Made by a program: the position numbers and the translations under genes. A stretch of 64,000 nucleotides of DNA from assembly GCA_001724995.1 (NCBI GenBank), contig MEFD01000017.1, positions 440-64,439 of the forward strand. Reading direction: 5' to 3'. Below are positions 25,948-35,759 of the stretch, in pieces. Position 1 is the first letter of the stretch; every line of letters starts with the position of its first letter. The notes beneath the pieces are model-generated. The model saw only the letters and a list, made by a program, of their open reading frames with translations, ran no database searches and was not told the origin of the DNA. Source of the DNA: Rubrivivax sp. SCN 71-131. GTDB lineage: Bacteria; Pseudomonadota; Gammaproteobacteria; Burkholderiales; Burkholderiaceae_C.

Positions 25948-28373
25948 TGAAGTGCCCCGCAGCCGTCCTGCGCTTGCTGCCTCTGGCCGTCGCGGGGCTG
26001 GCGGCCTGCCCGCAGGCCCAGTCGCAGACGCCCGTGCCGGCGCCCTCGTCGCTGCCGTCCGAGGCCCTGGCGTGCGCGCCGACGAAGCCGCCGAGGCCGG
26101 GGCCCTCGCGCGCCGCGCCGTCGGAGCCGCAGCCGGTGCGGCTGCAGGCGCGCGAAGTGCGAGGTCGGCCCGACATCGATGCCGAGGCCGAAGGCGAAGT
26201 GCGGCTGCAGCGCGGCCCGCTGCTGCTGCAGGCCGACCGGCTGGGCTACGAGCAGGTGCAGGACCTGGTGCGCGCGCGCGGGCAGGTGAGCATCGAGCAC
26301 CCGAGCGGCCGCTACAGCGGCAGCGAGCTGCAACTGCAGCTCGAGCGCTTCGAGGGCTTCTTCCTGCAACCGCGCTACGAGTTCGAGCGCGTGCAGGCCG
26401 GCGGCGGTGCCGAGCGCATCGACTTCCTCGACCGCGAGCGCTCGGTGGTGGAGAAGGGCTGGTACACGAGCTGCCCGCGCGAAGACGTCGTCTCCCCGAC
26501 CGGCGAAGGCGGCACGCCGCGACCGGACTGGGTGCTGCAGAGCGACCGCGTGCGGCTGGACTTCGAGGCCAACGAGGGCATCGCCGAAGGCGCCGTGCTG
26601 CGCTTCATGAACGTGCCCATCCTCGCGCTGCCGACGATGAGCTTCCCGCTCGGCGAGGGCCGCAAGTCGGGCTGGCTGCCGCCGACGCTGGACATCGACA
26701 CGCGCAGCGGCCTGAGCGTGGCCGTGCCCTACTACTGGAACCTCGCGCCCAACCGCGATGCCACGCTCACGCCGAGGATCATCACGCGGCGCGGCGTCGG
26801 CGCGAGCGGCGAGTTTCGCTACCTGGAGCCGGCGGTCTCAGGGCGCATCGAGGGCGAACTGCTGCCAGACGACCGCCTTGCGGGCCGATCGCGCTGGCTG
26901 CTGTCGACCGAGCACGAGGGCCAGCTGCCCTTCGCCGGGCGCTGGCACCTGGATGCGCTGCGCGTCTCCGACGACGCCTGGTGGAAGGACTTTCCGCTCG
27001 ACGCGCGCAGCCTCACGCCGCGGCTGCTGCCGCAGCGCCTGGCCGCCGAGCGCGAGCTGGACTTCGGCTGGGGCCAGGGCCTGGCCTACGCGCGCATGCT
27101 GCGCTGGCAGGTGCTGCAGGGCAGCGACCAGCGTGTCGTGCCGCCCTACGAACGTGCGCCGCAGATCGGCGTGCAGCTCGATGGGCCGCTGGCCGGCGGC
27201 CTGCGTTACGCGCTGCAGGCGGAGACCACGCGCTTCGTCCGGGCAGCCGACGGTGCGGACCTGGCGGGCCCCGGGAGCAGTGCGGCGTCCGCCTCGGGCT
27301 GGCGCAGCCACCTGCTGGCGGAGGTCTCGAAGCGCCTGGGCCACGACGGGGCCTGGCTGGCGCCGCGACTGGCGCTCAACGCCGCCAGCTACGCGCTGGA
27401 CCAGCCGCTGGACGACGGGCGTCGCCGTGCCACGCGCAGCATCCCCAGCTTCAGCGTCGAGGGCGGCCTGACCTTCGAGCGCGACCTGGCGCTGTTCGGC
27501 CGCGCGCTGCGGCAGACGCTGGAACCGCGCGCGCTCTACGTCAACACGCCCTGGCGCGACCAGGCGGCGCTGCCCAACTTCGACTCCGCCGCGCGCGACA
27601 TCAATTTCGATTCGATCTTCGCCGACAACGCCTTCACCGGGATCGACCGCGTCTCGGACGCCCACCAGGTGACGCTGGGTGTGACGACGCGCCTGCTGGA
27701 CGCCGGCAGCGGCGCCGAGGCCGGGCGGCTTGCGCTGGCGCAGCGCTACCTGCTGCGCGATCAACGCATCACCCCCGAGGGCACCACGCTGACGCGCCGC
27801 GCCTCGGACCTGTTCGCGCTCGGCGGTGCCACGCTCGCGCGCGGCCTGGCCTTCGACCTCGCGCTGCAGTACAGCCCCGATCAGCGGCGCACCGTGCGCA
27901 GCGTGGGCTCGCTGCGCTGGAACCCGGGCGAGTTCCGCACCTTGAGCACGACCTACCGCTTCACGCGTGGCCTGGCCGAACAGGTGGAGCTGGGCTGGCA
28001 ATGGCCGTTGTGGAAGCTGGCGCGCAGCGCGCAAACGGCAGGCGTGGGGGCCGGCAGCGGCGGCGGCAAGGCCTGCGGCGGGATCTTGTACACCGTCGGC
28101 CGCGTCAACTACAGCCTGCGCGACAGTCGCGTCACCGACTCCATCCTCGGCTTCGAGTACGACGCCGGCTGCTGGATCCTGCGCCTCGTCGGCGAGCGCC
28201 TGTCCACCGGGCGCAGCGAGGCCACGACGCACCTGCTGCTGCAGCTCGAGCTGGTGGGTCTGTCGCGCCTGGGCTCCAATCCGCTGCGGGTCTTGAAGGA
28301 CAATATCCCCGGCTATCGCCTGCTGCGCGACGGGCACACCCAACCGACTCCTGCGCCTCCCCGCTATGACTGA
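25947..28373 (+). CDS. lptD: LPS-assembly outer membrane protein LptD
   Basis: LptD is the outer-membrane barrel that, with LptE plugged inside, inserts LPS into the outer leaflet. This 808-residue copy has a signal peptide with an Ala/Pro-rich linker and an OstA/LptA-like N-terminal jellyroll (PVRLQAREVRG...EAEGEVRLQRG). The large barrel domain includes the family block FPLGEGRKSGWLPPTL. Paired C-terminal cysteines (KACGGILY; DAGCWILRLV) can bond with N-terminal Cys in SCPRED. It heads lptD-surA-rsmA, each overlapping the next. Confidence 0.95.
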   Translation: MKCPAAVLRLLPLAVAGLAACPQAQSQTPVPAPSSLPSEALACAPTKPPRPGPSRAAPSEPQPVRLQAREVRGRPDIDAEAEGEVRLQRGPLLLQADRLGYEQVQDLVRARGQVSIEHPSGRYSGSELQLQLERFEGFFLQPRYEFERVQAGGGAERIDFLDRERSVVEKGWYTSCPREDVVSPTGEGGTPRPDWVLQSDRVRLDFEANEGIAEGAVLRFMNVPILALPTMSFPLGEGRKSGWLPPTLDIDTRSGLSVAVPYYWNLAPNRDATLTPRIITRRGVGASGEFRYLEPAVSGRIEGELLPDDRLAGRSRWLLSTEHEGQLPFAGRWHLDALRVSDDAWWKDFPLDARSLTPRLLPQRLAAERELDFGWGQGLAYARMLRWQVLQGSDQRVVPPYERAPQIGVQLDGPLAGGLRYALQAETTRFVRAADGADLAGPGSSAASASGWRSHLLAEVSKRLGHDGAWLAPRLALNAASYALDQPLDDGRRRATRSIPSFSVEGGLTFERDLALFGRALRQTLEPRALYVNTPWRDQAALPNFDSAARDINFDSIFADNAFTGIDRVSDAHQVTLGVTTRLLDAGSGAEAGRLALAQRYLLRDQRITPEGTTLTRRASDLFALGGATLARGLAFDLALQYSPDQRRTVRSVGSLRWNPGEFRTLSTTYRFTRGLAEQVELGWQWPLWKLARSAQTAGVGAGSGGGKACGGILYTVGRVNYSLRDSRVTDSILGFEYDAGCWILRLVGERLSTGRSEATTHLLLQLELVGLSRLGSNPLRVLKDNIPGYRLLRDGHTQPTPAPPRYD

Positions 28374-29703
28374 CACCCTGCCTCGTCGGCGCTTTCAGGT
28401 CGGGACGACCGCGGCCGCCTTGCTGCTGGCGGCCGGCCTTTGCGCGCCGCTGGCCGCGCAGCCGCGCGACGCCGTGCGCGCGGGGGACTACATCGTTGCC
28501 GTCGTCAACCAGGAGCTGGTGACCGCCGGGGAGGTCGAGCGTCGGCTCGAGCAGGCGCGCACCGAGAGCGCGCGCCGCGGCGCGGCCAGCGCCTCCTCGG
28601 CCGAGGACTTGCGACGCCAGGCGCTGGACTCGCTGGTCGAGGAGCGCGTCATCGTCACCCACGCGCGCGAGTCCGGCGCGCGCGTGGACGAGCCCGATCT
28701 CGACCGCGCGATCCACAGCATCGCGCAGCAGAACCAGCTCAGCATGGCGCAGTTGCGCGAGCGGCTGCGGCAGGAGGGCATCGACTACGCGCGCTTTCGC
28801 GCCGACCTGCGCGACCAGATGATGGTCGAGCGCGTGCGCGAGCGCGAGGTCTACCAGCGCATCCACGTGACCGATCTCGAGGTCGACCGGCTGGTCGAGC
28901 AGCAGCGCGCGGCCGCGCAGGCGGACGCGGAGCTCGACATCGCGCAGATCCTGGTCACCGTGCCCGAAGGCGCCGGCAGTGCCGAGCGCGAACAACGGCG
29001 CAAGCGCGCCGAGCAGGCGCTGGCGCGCGTGCGCGGTGGTGAAGATTTCGCTGCCGTGGCGCGCGAGCTCTCCGAGGATGCGAATCGCGAGCAGGGCGGG
29101 CGCATCGGGCTGCGCCCGGCTTCGCGGCTGCCCGACCTCTTTCTCGACGCGGTGCGGCCCCTGGTGGCGGGCGAGGTGGCGGCGTCGCTGGTGAGCAGCG
29201 GCGCGGGCTATCACGTGCTCAAGCTGCTCGAGCGCCGCGACGGCGCGGCGCTGCGCGTGCCGCAGACGCACGCACGCCACATCCTGCTGCGCACCTCGGC
29301 GCAGCTCAGCACCGAGGCGGCGGTGCAGCGCCTGCAGGAGCTGCGCAGCCAGATCGAGCAGGGCAGCCGCGGCTTCGACGAGGCCGCGCGCCAGTTCTCC
29401 GACGACGGCAGCGCGGCCGGCGGCGGTGACCTCGGCTGGACCGGGCCGGGGCAGTTCGTGCCCGAGTTCGAGGAAGCGATGAACCGCCTCGTGGTGGGCG
29501 GCATCTCGCCGCCGGTGGCCTCGCGTTTCGGCGTGCACCTGATCCAGGTGCTCGAGCGGCGCGAGGTGGCGCTGCAGACGCGGCAGCTGCGCGACCAGGC
29601 GCGCGCGCTGCTGCGCGAGCGCAAGTTCGCCGAGGCCTACGCCGAATGGGCGCGCGATCTGCGTGCGCGGGCCTACGTGGAGATGCGCGAGCCGCCGCTG
29701 TGA
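28366..29703 (+). CDS. surA: Periplasmic chaperone/peptidyl-prolyl isomerase SurA
   Basis: SurA escorts outer-membrane proteins, including LptD, across the periplasm. This 445-residue copy has a signal peptide ([17 protein letters not shown]) and the N-terminal chaperone domain ([18 protein letters not shown]). Two parvulin domains follow: about 190-290 ([10 protein letters not shown]) and 302-405 ([12 protein letters not shown] with [15 protein letters not shown]). A short C-terminal helix ends the protein. Its ATG overlaps the end of lptD by 8 nt, so the client and its chaperone are co-translated. Confidence 0.95.
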   Translation: MTDTLPRRRFQVGTTAAALLLAAGLCAPLAAQPRDAVRAGDYIVAVVNQELVTAGEVERRLEQARTESARRGAASASSAEDLRRQALDSLVEERVIVTHARESGARVDEPDLDRAIHSIAQQNQLSMAQLRERLRQEGIDYARFRADLRDQMMVERVREREVYQRIHVTDLEVDRLVEQQRAAAQADAELDIAQILVTVPEGAGSAEREQRRKRAEQALARVRGGEDFAAVARELSEDANREQGGRIGLRPASRLPDLFLDAVRPLVAGEVAASLVSSGAGYHVLKLLERRDGAALRVPQTHARHILLRTSAQLSTEAAVQRLQELRSQIEQGSRGFDEAARQFSDDGSAAGGGDLGWTGPGQFVPEFEEAMNRLVVGGISPPVASRFGVHLIQVLERREVALQTRQLRDQARALLRERKFAEAYAEWARDLRARAYVEMREPPL

Positions 29704-30491
29704 GGCACGTCGCGCGCAAGCGCTTCGGCCAGCACTTCCTGGTCGACGAGGCGGTGATCGAACGCATCGCCGATGCCATCGACCCGCGTGCACAGGAGGA
29801 ACTCGTCGAGATCGGCCCCGGCCTGGGGGCGCTCACCGAGGCGCTGCTGGCGCGCGGCGCGCGGCTCACGGTGATCGAGCTCGACCGTGACCTTGCCGCG
29901 CGCTGGCGCCGCGACGCGCGCGTGCAGGTGATCGAGGCCGACGTGCTGACGGTGGACTTCGCGGCACTGGCCGCGCGCGCGGCCAGTGCCGGACGTTCGC
30001 TGCGCGTGTGCGGCAACCTGCCCTACAACATCTCCTCGCCGATCCTCTTTCACCTGCTGCCGCAGGCCGCGCGGGTGCAGGACCAGCACTTCATGCTGCA
30101 GAAGGAGGTCGTGCGGCGCATGGTCGCCGCGCCGGGACACAAGGACTACGGGCGCCTGTCGGTGATGCTGCAGTGGCGCTACGCCATGGAGCCGCTGCTC
30201 GAGGTGCCGCCCGAGGCCTTCGACCCGCCGCCGCGCGTCGATTCGGCGGTCGTGCGCATGCTGCCGCGGCCCGCCCCGGTGGCGGTCGACGCGGCACGGC
30301 TCTCCGAACTGGTGGCCGTGGCCTTCTCGCAGCGGCGCAAGCTGCTGCGCCACACGCTCGGTCGCTGGCTGCAGCAACGCGACGCCAGCGGGGCAACCGC
30401 GGCGGACTTCGACTGCCAGCGCCGCGCCGAGGAAGTCCCGGTGGCCGAGTATCTCGCGCTGGCGCTGCGGCTTGCCGCCGGGGAGCGCTGA
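29700..30491 (+). CDS. rsmA: 16S rRNA dimethyladenosine transferase
   Basis: RsmA (KsgA) dimethylates two adjacent adenosines near the 3' end of 16S rRNA. This 263-residue copy has [10 protein letters not shown] at its start, SAM motif [14 protein letters not shown], and motif [19 protein letters not shown] 29700 overlaps the surA stop (GTGA); the ORF-track start at 29646 lies inside surA and is not conserved. In many relatives pdxA lies between surA and rsmA; it is absent here. Confidence 0.95.
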   Translation: MRHVARKRFGQHFLVDEAVIERIADAIDPRAQEELVEIGPGLGALTEALLARGARLTVIELDRDLAARWRRDARVQVIEADVLTVDFAALAARAASAGRSLRVCGNLPYNISSPILFHLLPQAARVQDQHFMLQKEVVRRMVAAPGHKDYGRLSVMLQWRYAMEPLLEVPPEAFDPPPRVDSAVVRMLPRPAPVAVDAARLSELVAVAFSQRRKLLRHTLGRWLQQRDASGATAADFDCQRRAEEVPVAEYLALALRLAAGER

Positions 30492-30536
30492 GCGCTCAGT
30501 CGCCCGCGCGCGTGGTGGCGCGGGCGTCGGCGTGCT

Positions 30537-30689
30537 TCATGCGGCGTTGAGCCACATCGAGGTGTCGAAGGCGCTGCACATCAGCGGCATGTTCATGCCG
30601 AAGTTGGGGTTGAACCCGTTCTTGGGCACGGCCACCTTCGGTGCCGGCTTGACCACCGCGCCCGCGGTGCCGATCTGGGCCGTCTCAGC
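30537..30689 (-). pseudogene. Orphan C-terminal coding fragment
   Basis: About 50 codons on the minus strand end ...NPNFGMNMPLMCSAFDTSMWLNAA and show consistent G/C third positions, as in true genes. Upstream the frame runs straight into the inverted repeat 30690-30726 and the end of the barstar gene, so no start or N-terminus remains. I do not recognise the family. It may be the tail of a gene cut off by a rearrangement at the repeat. Confidence 0.4.
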
Positions 30690-30726
30690 AGCCCGCTCCC
30701 ATGACCCGATTTCCTGGGAGCGGGCT
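30690..30726 (-). terminator. 12-bp inverted repeat overlapping the barstar stop
   Basis: AGCCCGCTCCCA/TGGGAGCGGGCT is a perfect 12-bp stem with a 13-nt loop. It begins within the TAG stop codon of the barstar gene on the minus strand. No T tract follows. It may terminate the RNase-barstar unit, or be a dispersed palindromic repeat. Confidence 0.5.
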
Positions 30727-31120
30727 ACTGAAAAGAATAGAAACATCGAAACGGTATGCGCCGCTCGCCCCAGAAGTCGGCGGCGTCGCGGAAGACGTCG
30801 AGCAACTGCTCGCGCGCTTCACGATCGAAGCGCGGGTTGTCGGGGATCTGTTCCAGCACGACCACGAAGCCCGGCTGCTGGCCGGCCTTGTTGACGAGGT
30901 CGGTCATGCAGTCGTAGAGCGCGTCGAGGTTCTTGCCGAAGTGCGCCGGGAAGGTGAACGCCGAGGCGATCTGCTCCAGCACCTCCTGCTTGGACTGCGC
31001 CTGCGTCAGGTTGGCATAGAGGAAGTGCTGGCCGGCGTCGCCGGCGGCCTGCATCAGGTCGTCGACGCGGTAGGCCCTGATCGCCTGCACGATGTTGGGG
31101 CGGACGGTCTGCAACAGCAT
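30725..31120 (-). CDS. Barstar family ribonuclease inhibitor
   Basis: This 131-residue protein carries the barstar fold. The diagnostic segment FTFPAHFGKNLDALYDCMTDL (about residues 58-78) holds the Asp and aromatic residues that block the barnase active site. It has no signal peptide, so it stays in the cytoplasm to protect the cell. It lies 63 bp downstream of a secreted RNase gene on the same strand, the classic enzyme-inhibitor pair. The C-terminus ends IPFRCFYSFQ at a stop inside an inverted repeat. Confidence 0.88.
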   Translation of the reverse strand: MLLQTVRPNIVQAIRAYRVDDLMQAAGDAGQHFLYANLTQAQSKQEVLEQIASAFTFPAHFGKNLDALYDCMTDLVNKAGQQPGFVVVLEQIPDNPRFDREAREQLLDVFRDAADFWGERRIPFRCFYSFQ

Positions 31121-31183
31121 GGTCGCGTGCCTCCTGGCTTTTCGAGAATAGGAATGCGATGAAGGGATTCGGTTCCGTGCCGC

Positions 31184-31570
31184 TCAGGGCGCGATGCGCG
31201 TGAAGCTCGCGTAATGGTCGGCCGTGTAGTAGCAGGCGTCGGGATCGGCCGGTCGATGCCCACCGCAAACGATGCGCCGCGCGCCGCGGTCGACCGCCTG
31301 CGGCGTAGGTACCGTGTACTCGCGGTAATAACCCCGCTTGCGCTGCGGTAGCAGGCGCTCGCGGTTGGCGAAGACCGTCCCGTCCTTGGCAAAGGGGAAG
31401 GGGCCGCCGCTGCGGATCCTCGCCGCGGTGCGCTGCGCCTCGGGCGGCAGCGTGGCCAGGGATGCGACGGCGGACTCTTCGCTGTCCGACCTTGCCTGCA
31501 GTCCGGACACCGGTGCCAGGCAAGCTGCGACTGCAAGAGCTAGTCCTAACTTACGAAGCTTGGACCCCAC
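31184..31570 (-). CDS. Secreted guanyl-specific (barnase/RNase Sa-type) ribonuclease
   Basis: This is a 128-residue predicted exported RNase of the N1/T1/barnase group. A signal peptide (KLGLALAVAACLAPVSGLQA) precedes a short linker and the catalytic domain FPFAKDGTVFANRERLLPQ. The catalytic residues fit Glu in YYREYTV, Arg in GARRIV and His in ADHYASF. Two Cys (IVCGG; ACYY) may pair. GTG 31570 gives a compact signal peptide; the ORF-track start at 31642 adds residues that look untranslated. The downstream barstar gene supports the assignment. Confidence 0.85.
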   Translation of the reverse strand: MGSKLRKLGLALAVAACLAPVSGLQARSDSEESAVASLATLPPEAQRTAARIRSGGPFPFAKDGTVFANRERLLPQRKRGYYREYTVPTPQAVDRGARRIVCGGHRPADPDACYYTADHYASFTRIAP

Positions 31571-31653
31571 GGAGTCCCATCCGGCACCAGACACGGGAAA
31601 ACCCTGAAAGCGAAGCCGCAATGCTAGCGACATCGCTCCCAAAACTCAAGAGA

Positions 31654-31672
31654 GTGCTCAAAAAACGAGCAC
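31654..31672 (-). terminator. Weak hairpin between maeB and the RNase gene
   Basis: GTGCTC/GAGCAC forms a 6-bp stem around a T-rich loop (minus strand GTTTTTT), followed by TCTCTTGAGTTTT. It lies about 105 nt after the maeB stop and just before the RNase gene. It could end maeB transcription or attenuate the RNase gene. Confidence 0.4.
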
Positions 31673-31775
31673 CCAGTCGAGGGGTTATGTAAGTGCACGC
31701 TTATTGCATCGAGTTTGTTTGACGTGAAATGTGGCCGTGATCTGGCAGACGTGCGGGATCTCCAGGGCGTCGCGC

Positions 31776-34094
31776 TCAGCGCTCGGCGCTGGCGTCGACC
31801 ACCGCCAGCGCGGTGAGGTTGACGATGCGGCGCACGGTGGCCGAGGGCGTCAGCACATGCACGGGCTTGTCCGCGCCGAGCAGGACCGGCCCGATGGCGA
31901 TGCCCCCGCCGGCGGCCGTCTTCAGCAGGTTGTAGGCGATATTGGCCGCGTCGATATCGGGCAGCACGAGCAGGTTGGCCTCGCCCTGAAGCGTGCTGTT
32001 GGGCATCAACGCCCGTCGCGCCGTGGCGTCCAGCGCCACGTCGCCGTGCATCTCGCCGTCGACCTCGAGCCACGGCGCCTGCTGGCGCAGCAGCTCCAGC
32101 GTCTTGCGCATCTTCACCGCGCTCGGCGCGTCGCTGGTGCCGAAGTTGCTGTGCGAGAGCAGCGCCGCCTTGGGTTCGAAGCCCAGACGCATCATCTCCT
32201 CGGCGGCCATCGCCGTGATCTCGCAGAGCTGTTCGGGCGTGGGGTCGACGTTGACGTGGGTGTCGACGAGGAAGACCTGCCGCCCCGGCAGCATCAGGCC
32301 GTTCATGCACGCGTAGACCGGGACGCTTTGCGGCGTGCGCGGGCTGCCGCCGGCGCGCGGACCGATCACCAGGTCGACGTAGTGCAGGTGCGCCGCCGTC
32401 GTGCCCCAGGTGCCGCAGAGCATGCCGTCGACGTCGCCCTTGTGCAGCAGCATGCAGCCGATCAGCGTCAGCCGCCGACGCATCTCGATCTTGGCCATCT
32501 GCACCGTGACGCCGCGGCGCTCGGTGAGGCGGTGGTAGGTCTGCCAGAAGTCGCGGTAGCGCGGGTCGTCCTCGACGTTGACGACGTCGTAGTCCTGCTC
32601 CTGCCTGAGGCGCAGGCCGAAGCGCTTGATGCGCTGCGCGATCACCGCCGGGCGTCCGATCAGCGTCGGCCGTGCCAGGTTCTCGTCGCACACGACCTGG
32701 GCGGCGCGCAGCACGCGTTCCTCCTCGCCCTCGGCGTAGGCCACGCGCTTGCGCGGGCTCTTGCGTGCGAGCTGGAAGATCGGCTTCATCGTCGCGCCCG
32801 AGGCGTAGACGAAGCTCTGCAGCTTGTTGCCGTACTCGTCGAGGTCGGCGATCGGGCGCAGCGCGACGCCGCTATCCGCCGCCGCCTGCGCCACCGCCGG
32901 CGCGATGCGCATCATCAGCCGCGGGTCGAAGGGCTTGGGGATCAGGTACTCGGGGCCGAAGGTCAGTGCTTCGCTGCCATAGGCGGCGGCGACGACGGCG
33001 TGGATCTCCTCCTGCGCGAGTGCTGCGATGGCGTGCACGGCGGCGATCTTCATCGCGTCGGTGACCGTCGTCGCGCCGCAGTCCAGCGCGCCGCGGAAGA
33101 TGTAGGGGAAGCACAGGACGTTGTTGACCTGGTTCGGAAAGTCGCTGCGCCCTGTGGCGAGGATGGCGTCGGGGCGCGCCGCCTTCGCCTCGTCGGGCAT
33201 GATCTCCGGCGTCGGGTTGGCGAGCGCGAAGATGATCGGCCGCGAGGCCATCTGCGCCACCATCTCCGGCTTCAGGACGCCGCCGGCCGACAGGCCGAGG
33301 AAGACGTCGGCGCCGGCGATGACCTCGGCGAGCTTGCGTGCCGGGGTCCGCTGCGCGAACTGCGCCTTGTCCTCGTCCATCAGCTCGGTGCGCCCCTCGT
33401 AGACCACGCCGACGATGTCGGTGACCCAGATGTTCTCGCGCCGCACGCCGAGCATCACGAGCATGTTCAGGCACGCCAGGGCCGCCGCGCCGGCGCCGCT
33501 GGCGACGAGCTTGATCGCCGCGACGTCCTTGCCGACCACCTTCAGCGCGTTGAGCACCGCCGCGCCGACGACGATCGCGGTGCCGTGCTGATCGTCGTGG
33601 AAGACCGGGATCTTCAAGCGCTCGCGCAGGCGGCGCTCGACGAGGAAGCAGTCCGGCGCCTTGATGTCCTCGAGGTTGATGCCGCCGAAGCTGGGTTCGA
33701 GCGCGGCGATGATCTCGACCAGCTTCTGCGGGTCGCGCTCGGCGACCTCGAGGTCGAAGACGTCGATGCCGGCGAACTTCTTGAACAGCACGCCCTTGCC
33801 TTCCATCACCGGCTTGGCCGCCAGCGGCCCGATGTCGCCCAGCCCCAGCACGGCGGTGCCGTTGGTGACCACGGCCACCAGGTTGCCGCGGCTGGTGTAG
33901 CGAAAGGCGTTGAGCGGGTCGGCGACGATTTCCTCGCAGGCCGCGGCGACGCCGGGGGAGTAGGCCAGCGCCAGGTCGCGCTGGTTGACGAGGCTCTTGA
34001 TCGGCGTGACGGCGATCTTGCCGGGCTTCGGAAACTCGTGGTATTCGAGTGCGGCGCGGCGCAGTTCGGCGCGCTTTTCGTCGTAGGTCGGCAT
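31776..34094 (-). CDS. maeB: NADP-dependent malic enzyme with phosphotransacetylase-like domain
   Basis: This 772-residue MaeB-type enzyme decarboxylates malate to pyruvate with NADP+. The N-terminal malic domain begins near [12 protein letters not shown]. The NAD(P)-binding domain contains the active-site region [18 protein letters not shown] and [13 protein letters not shown]. The C-terminal 340 residues form a phosphotransacetylase-like regulatory domain, which in E. coli MaeB senses acetyl-CoA. Length matches the family. It lies alone, divergent from thiL, with a TAGAAT -10-like box 23 nt upstream and GGAG before the ATG. Confidence 0.95.
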   Translation of the reverse strand: MPTYDEKRAELRRAALEYHEFPKPGKIAVTPIKSLVNQRDLALAYSPGVAAACEEIVADPLNAFRYTSRGNLVAVVTNGTAVLGLGDIGPLAAKPVMEGKGVLFKKFAGIDVFDLEVAERDPQKLVEIIAALEPSFGGINLEDIKAPDCFLVERRLRERLKIPVFHDDQHGTAIVVGAAVLNALKVVGKDVAAIKLVASGAGAAALACLNMLVMLGVRRENIWVTDIVGVVYEGRTELMDEDKAQFAQRTPARKLAEVIAGADVFLGLSAGGVLKPEMVAQMASRPIIFALANPTPEIMPDEAKAARPDAILATGRSDFPNQVNNVLCFPYIFRGALDCGATTVTDAMKIAAVHAIAALAQEEIHAVVAAAYGSEALTFGPEYLIPKPFDPRLMMRIAPAVAQAAADSGVALRPIADLDEYGNKLQSFVYASGATMKPIFQLARKSPRKRVAYAEGEEERVLRAAQVVCDENLARPTLIGRPAVIAQRIKRFGLRLRQEQDYDVVNVEDDPRYRDFWQTYHRLTERRGVTVQMAKIEMRRRLTLIGCMLLHKGDVDGMLCGTWGTTAAHLHYVDLVIGPRAGGSPRTPQSVPVYACMNGLMLPGRQVFLVDTHVNVDPTPEQLCEITAMAAEEMMRLGFEPKAALLSHSNFGTSDAPSAVKMRKTLELLRQQAPWLEVDGEMHGDVALDATARRALMPNSTLQGEANLLVLPDIDAANIAYNLLKTAAGGGIAIGPVLLGADKPVHVLTPSATVRRIVNLTALAVVDASAER

Positions 34095-34117
34095 CGGCTT
34101 CTCCGGCAGCGCGAACC

Positions 34118-34123
34118 ATTCTA
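34118..34123 (-). promoter_or_regulatory. Candidate -10 box for maeB
   Basis: TAGAAT on the minus strand, 23 nt before the maeB ATG. The context GCGAACC-TAGAAT-GG is close to the one at kdsD. Confidence 0.45.
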
Positions 34124-34219
34124 GGTTCGCGCCCCCTGGGGGGGGCTGCGCGCGCTCGGGCGAGAATCGGCGACCTGCGGCGAGGAAATCGCCGCGCGAA
34201 AAGGGGGCAGCGGGCGGAC

Positions 34220-35170
34220 ATGGGTGAATTCGAGCTCATCGAGCGCCACTTCGTGCGCGCGACGCCGCGCGCGGCCCTCGGGCCCGGCGACGACTGCGCA
34301 CTGCTGGCGCCGGCGCCCGGACAGCAGCTGGCGGTGACGAGCGACATGCTGCTCGAAGGGCGCCACTTCCTCGCCACGGTGCCGCCGGTGCGCCTGGGGC
34401 ACAAGGCGCTGGCCGTCAACCTGAGCGACCTCGCCGCCTGCGGCGCCAGGCCGCTGGCCTTCACGCTGGCACTGTCGCTGCCGCGCGCCGACGAGGGCTT
34501 CGCCGCCGCGCTGGCGCGGGGCCTGTTCGCGCTCGCCGACGCGCACGACGTCGAGCTCGTCGGCGGCGACACCACTGCGGGCGCGCTGTCGCTGTGCATC
34601 ACCGCGATCGGCGAGGTGCCCGCGGGTGGCGCCCTGCTGCGCAGCGGCGCGCGTGCGGGCGACCAGCTCTGGGTCAGCGGGCACCTCGGCGATGCGCGGC
34701 TGGCGCTGGAGGTCTTCCGCGGCCACGCGGCGCTGCCGGCCGCGGACTTCGAGGCCGTGCGCCTGGCGATGGAGTGCCCGCAGCCGCGCGTGGCTCTGGG
34801 TCTGGCGCTGCGCGGCCTGGCCAGCAGCGCGATCGACGTCAGCGACGGGCTGCTCGGGGACCTCGGCCACATCCTGCGGCGCTCGCGCGTGGGCGCACGG
34901 CTGGAGCTGTCGGCGCTGCCCTGCAGCGCGGCGCTGGCGGCGCAGCCACAGGCCTTGCGCCAGGAGTGCCTGCTGCGCGGCGGCGACGACTACGAGCTGC
35001 TCTTCACCGCGCCGCCGCACCGGGAGGCCGCGGTGCGCGCCGCCGGCGTCGCCGGGGGCGTGGCGGTGACGCCGATCGGCGTCATCACCGCGGAGCCCGG
35101 GCTGCTCGCCGTCGATCACGACGGCCGCGTGCAGGCCCTGCCGGCGCGCGGTTTCGACCACTTCGCGTGA
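34220..35170 (+). CDS. thiL: Thiamine-monophosphate kinase
   Basis: ThiL phosphorylates thiamine monophosphate to the active diphosphate. This 316-residue copy shows GEFELIERHF at the start, the GDDCALL ATP/Mg motif near residue 24, SDMLLEGRHF, VNLSDLAACGARP, and the C-terminal DVSDGLLGDLGHI and GGDDYELLF motifs. The start at 34220 trims 57 shadow residues. It heads thiL-pgpA-pncC on the plus strand. Confidence 0.95.
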   Translation: MGEFELIERHFVRATPRAALGPGDDCALLAPAPGQQLAVTSDMLLEGRHFLATVPPVRLGHKALAVNLSDLAACGARPLAFTLALSLPRADEGFAAALARGLFALADAHDVELVGGDTTAGALSLCITAIGEVPAGGALLRSGARAGDQLWVSGHLGDARLALEVFRGHAALPAADFEAVRLAMECPQPRVALGLALRGLASSAIDVSDGLLGDLGHILRRSRVGARLELSALPCSAALAAQPQALRQECLLRGGDDYELLFTAPPHREAAVRAAGVAGGVAVTPIGVITAEPGLLAVDHDGRVQALPARGFDHFA

Positions 35171-35195
35171 TGCGGGCCTGGCTGGGTGCGAGGCG

Positions 35196-35759
35196 ATGAC
35201 CGAGCCGCTGGCCCCGGTTCAGGCGACGGCGCCGCGGCGCGCCGACCTGCGCTTCATGTTCGCGCAGCCGGCACACGTCATCGCCCTCGGTTTCGGCAGC
35301 GGTCTCGCGCCGTGGGCTCCCGGCACCGCGGGCACGCTGTGGGCCTGGCTCGCCTACGTGCTGCTGGCGCGCGCGCTGCCGGATGCTGCGCTCGTGCTGC
35401 TGCTGCTCGCCGCGCTGCCGCTGGGCTGGTGGGCGTGCACGCGCGCTGCGCAGCACCTCGACGTGGCCGACCCCGGCGCCATCGTCTGGGACGAGGTGGC
35501 GGCGTTCTGGCTGCTGCTGTGGCTGCTGCCTTCGGTGTGGTGGGTGCAGGCGGCGGCGTTCGCACTCTTCCGGTACTTCGATGCCGCCAAGCCCGGGCCG
35601 GTGGGCCGGGCCGACCGACGCTTCAAGCTGCGTCCGGGCCAGGTCATCGGCTGGGCGCAGGGCGCGGGCATCCTGCTCGACGACCTCGTGGCCGCGCTGT
35701 GCAGCCTGCCGCTGGCCTGGGGCGTGTTCTGGCTGGCGCGGTACGCGGGCTTCGCGTGA
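35196..35759 (+). CDS. pgpA: Phosphatidylglycerophosphatase A
   Basis: PgpA dephosphorylates phosphatidylglycerol phosphate in the inner membrane. This 187-residue copy has the family N-terminus (FGSGLAPWAPGTAGTLWAW) and several hydrophobic helices. The acidic catalytic region is WDEVAAFWLLL, and FRYFDAAKPGPVGRADR follows. It lies 25 bp after thiL, the usual neighbour. Its stop overlaps the pncC start (TGATG). Confidence 0.93.
   Translation: MTEPLAPVQATAPRRADLRFMFAQPAHVIALGFGSGLAPWAPGTAGTLWAWLAYVLLARALPDAALVLLLLAALPLGWWACTRAAQHLDVADPGAIVWDEVAAFWLLLWLLPSVWWVQAAAFALFRYFDAAKPGPVGRADRRFKLRPGQVIGWAQGAGILLDDLVAALCSLPLAWGVFWLARYAGFA

Noticed and set aside
31054-31536. 160-aa minus ORF overlapping the RNase and barstar genes
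   Set aside because: Out-of-frame shadow of two recognised genes.
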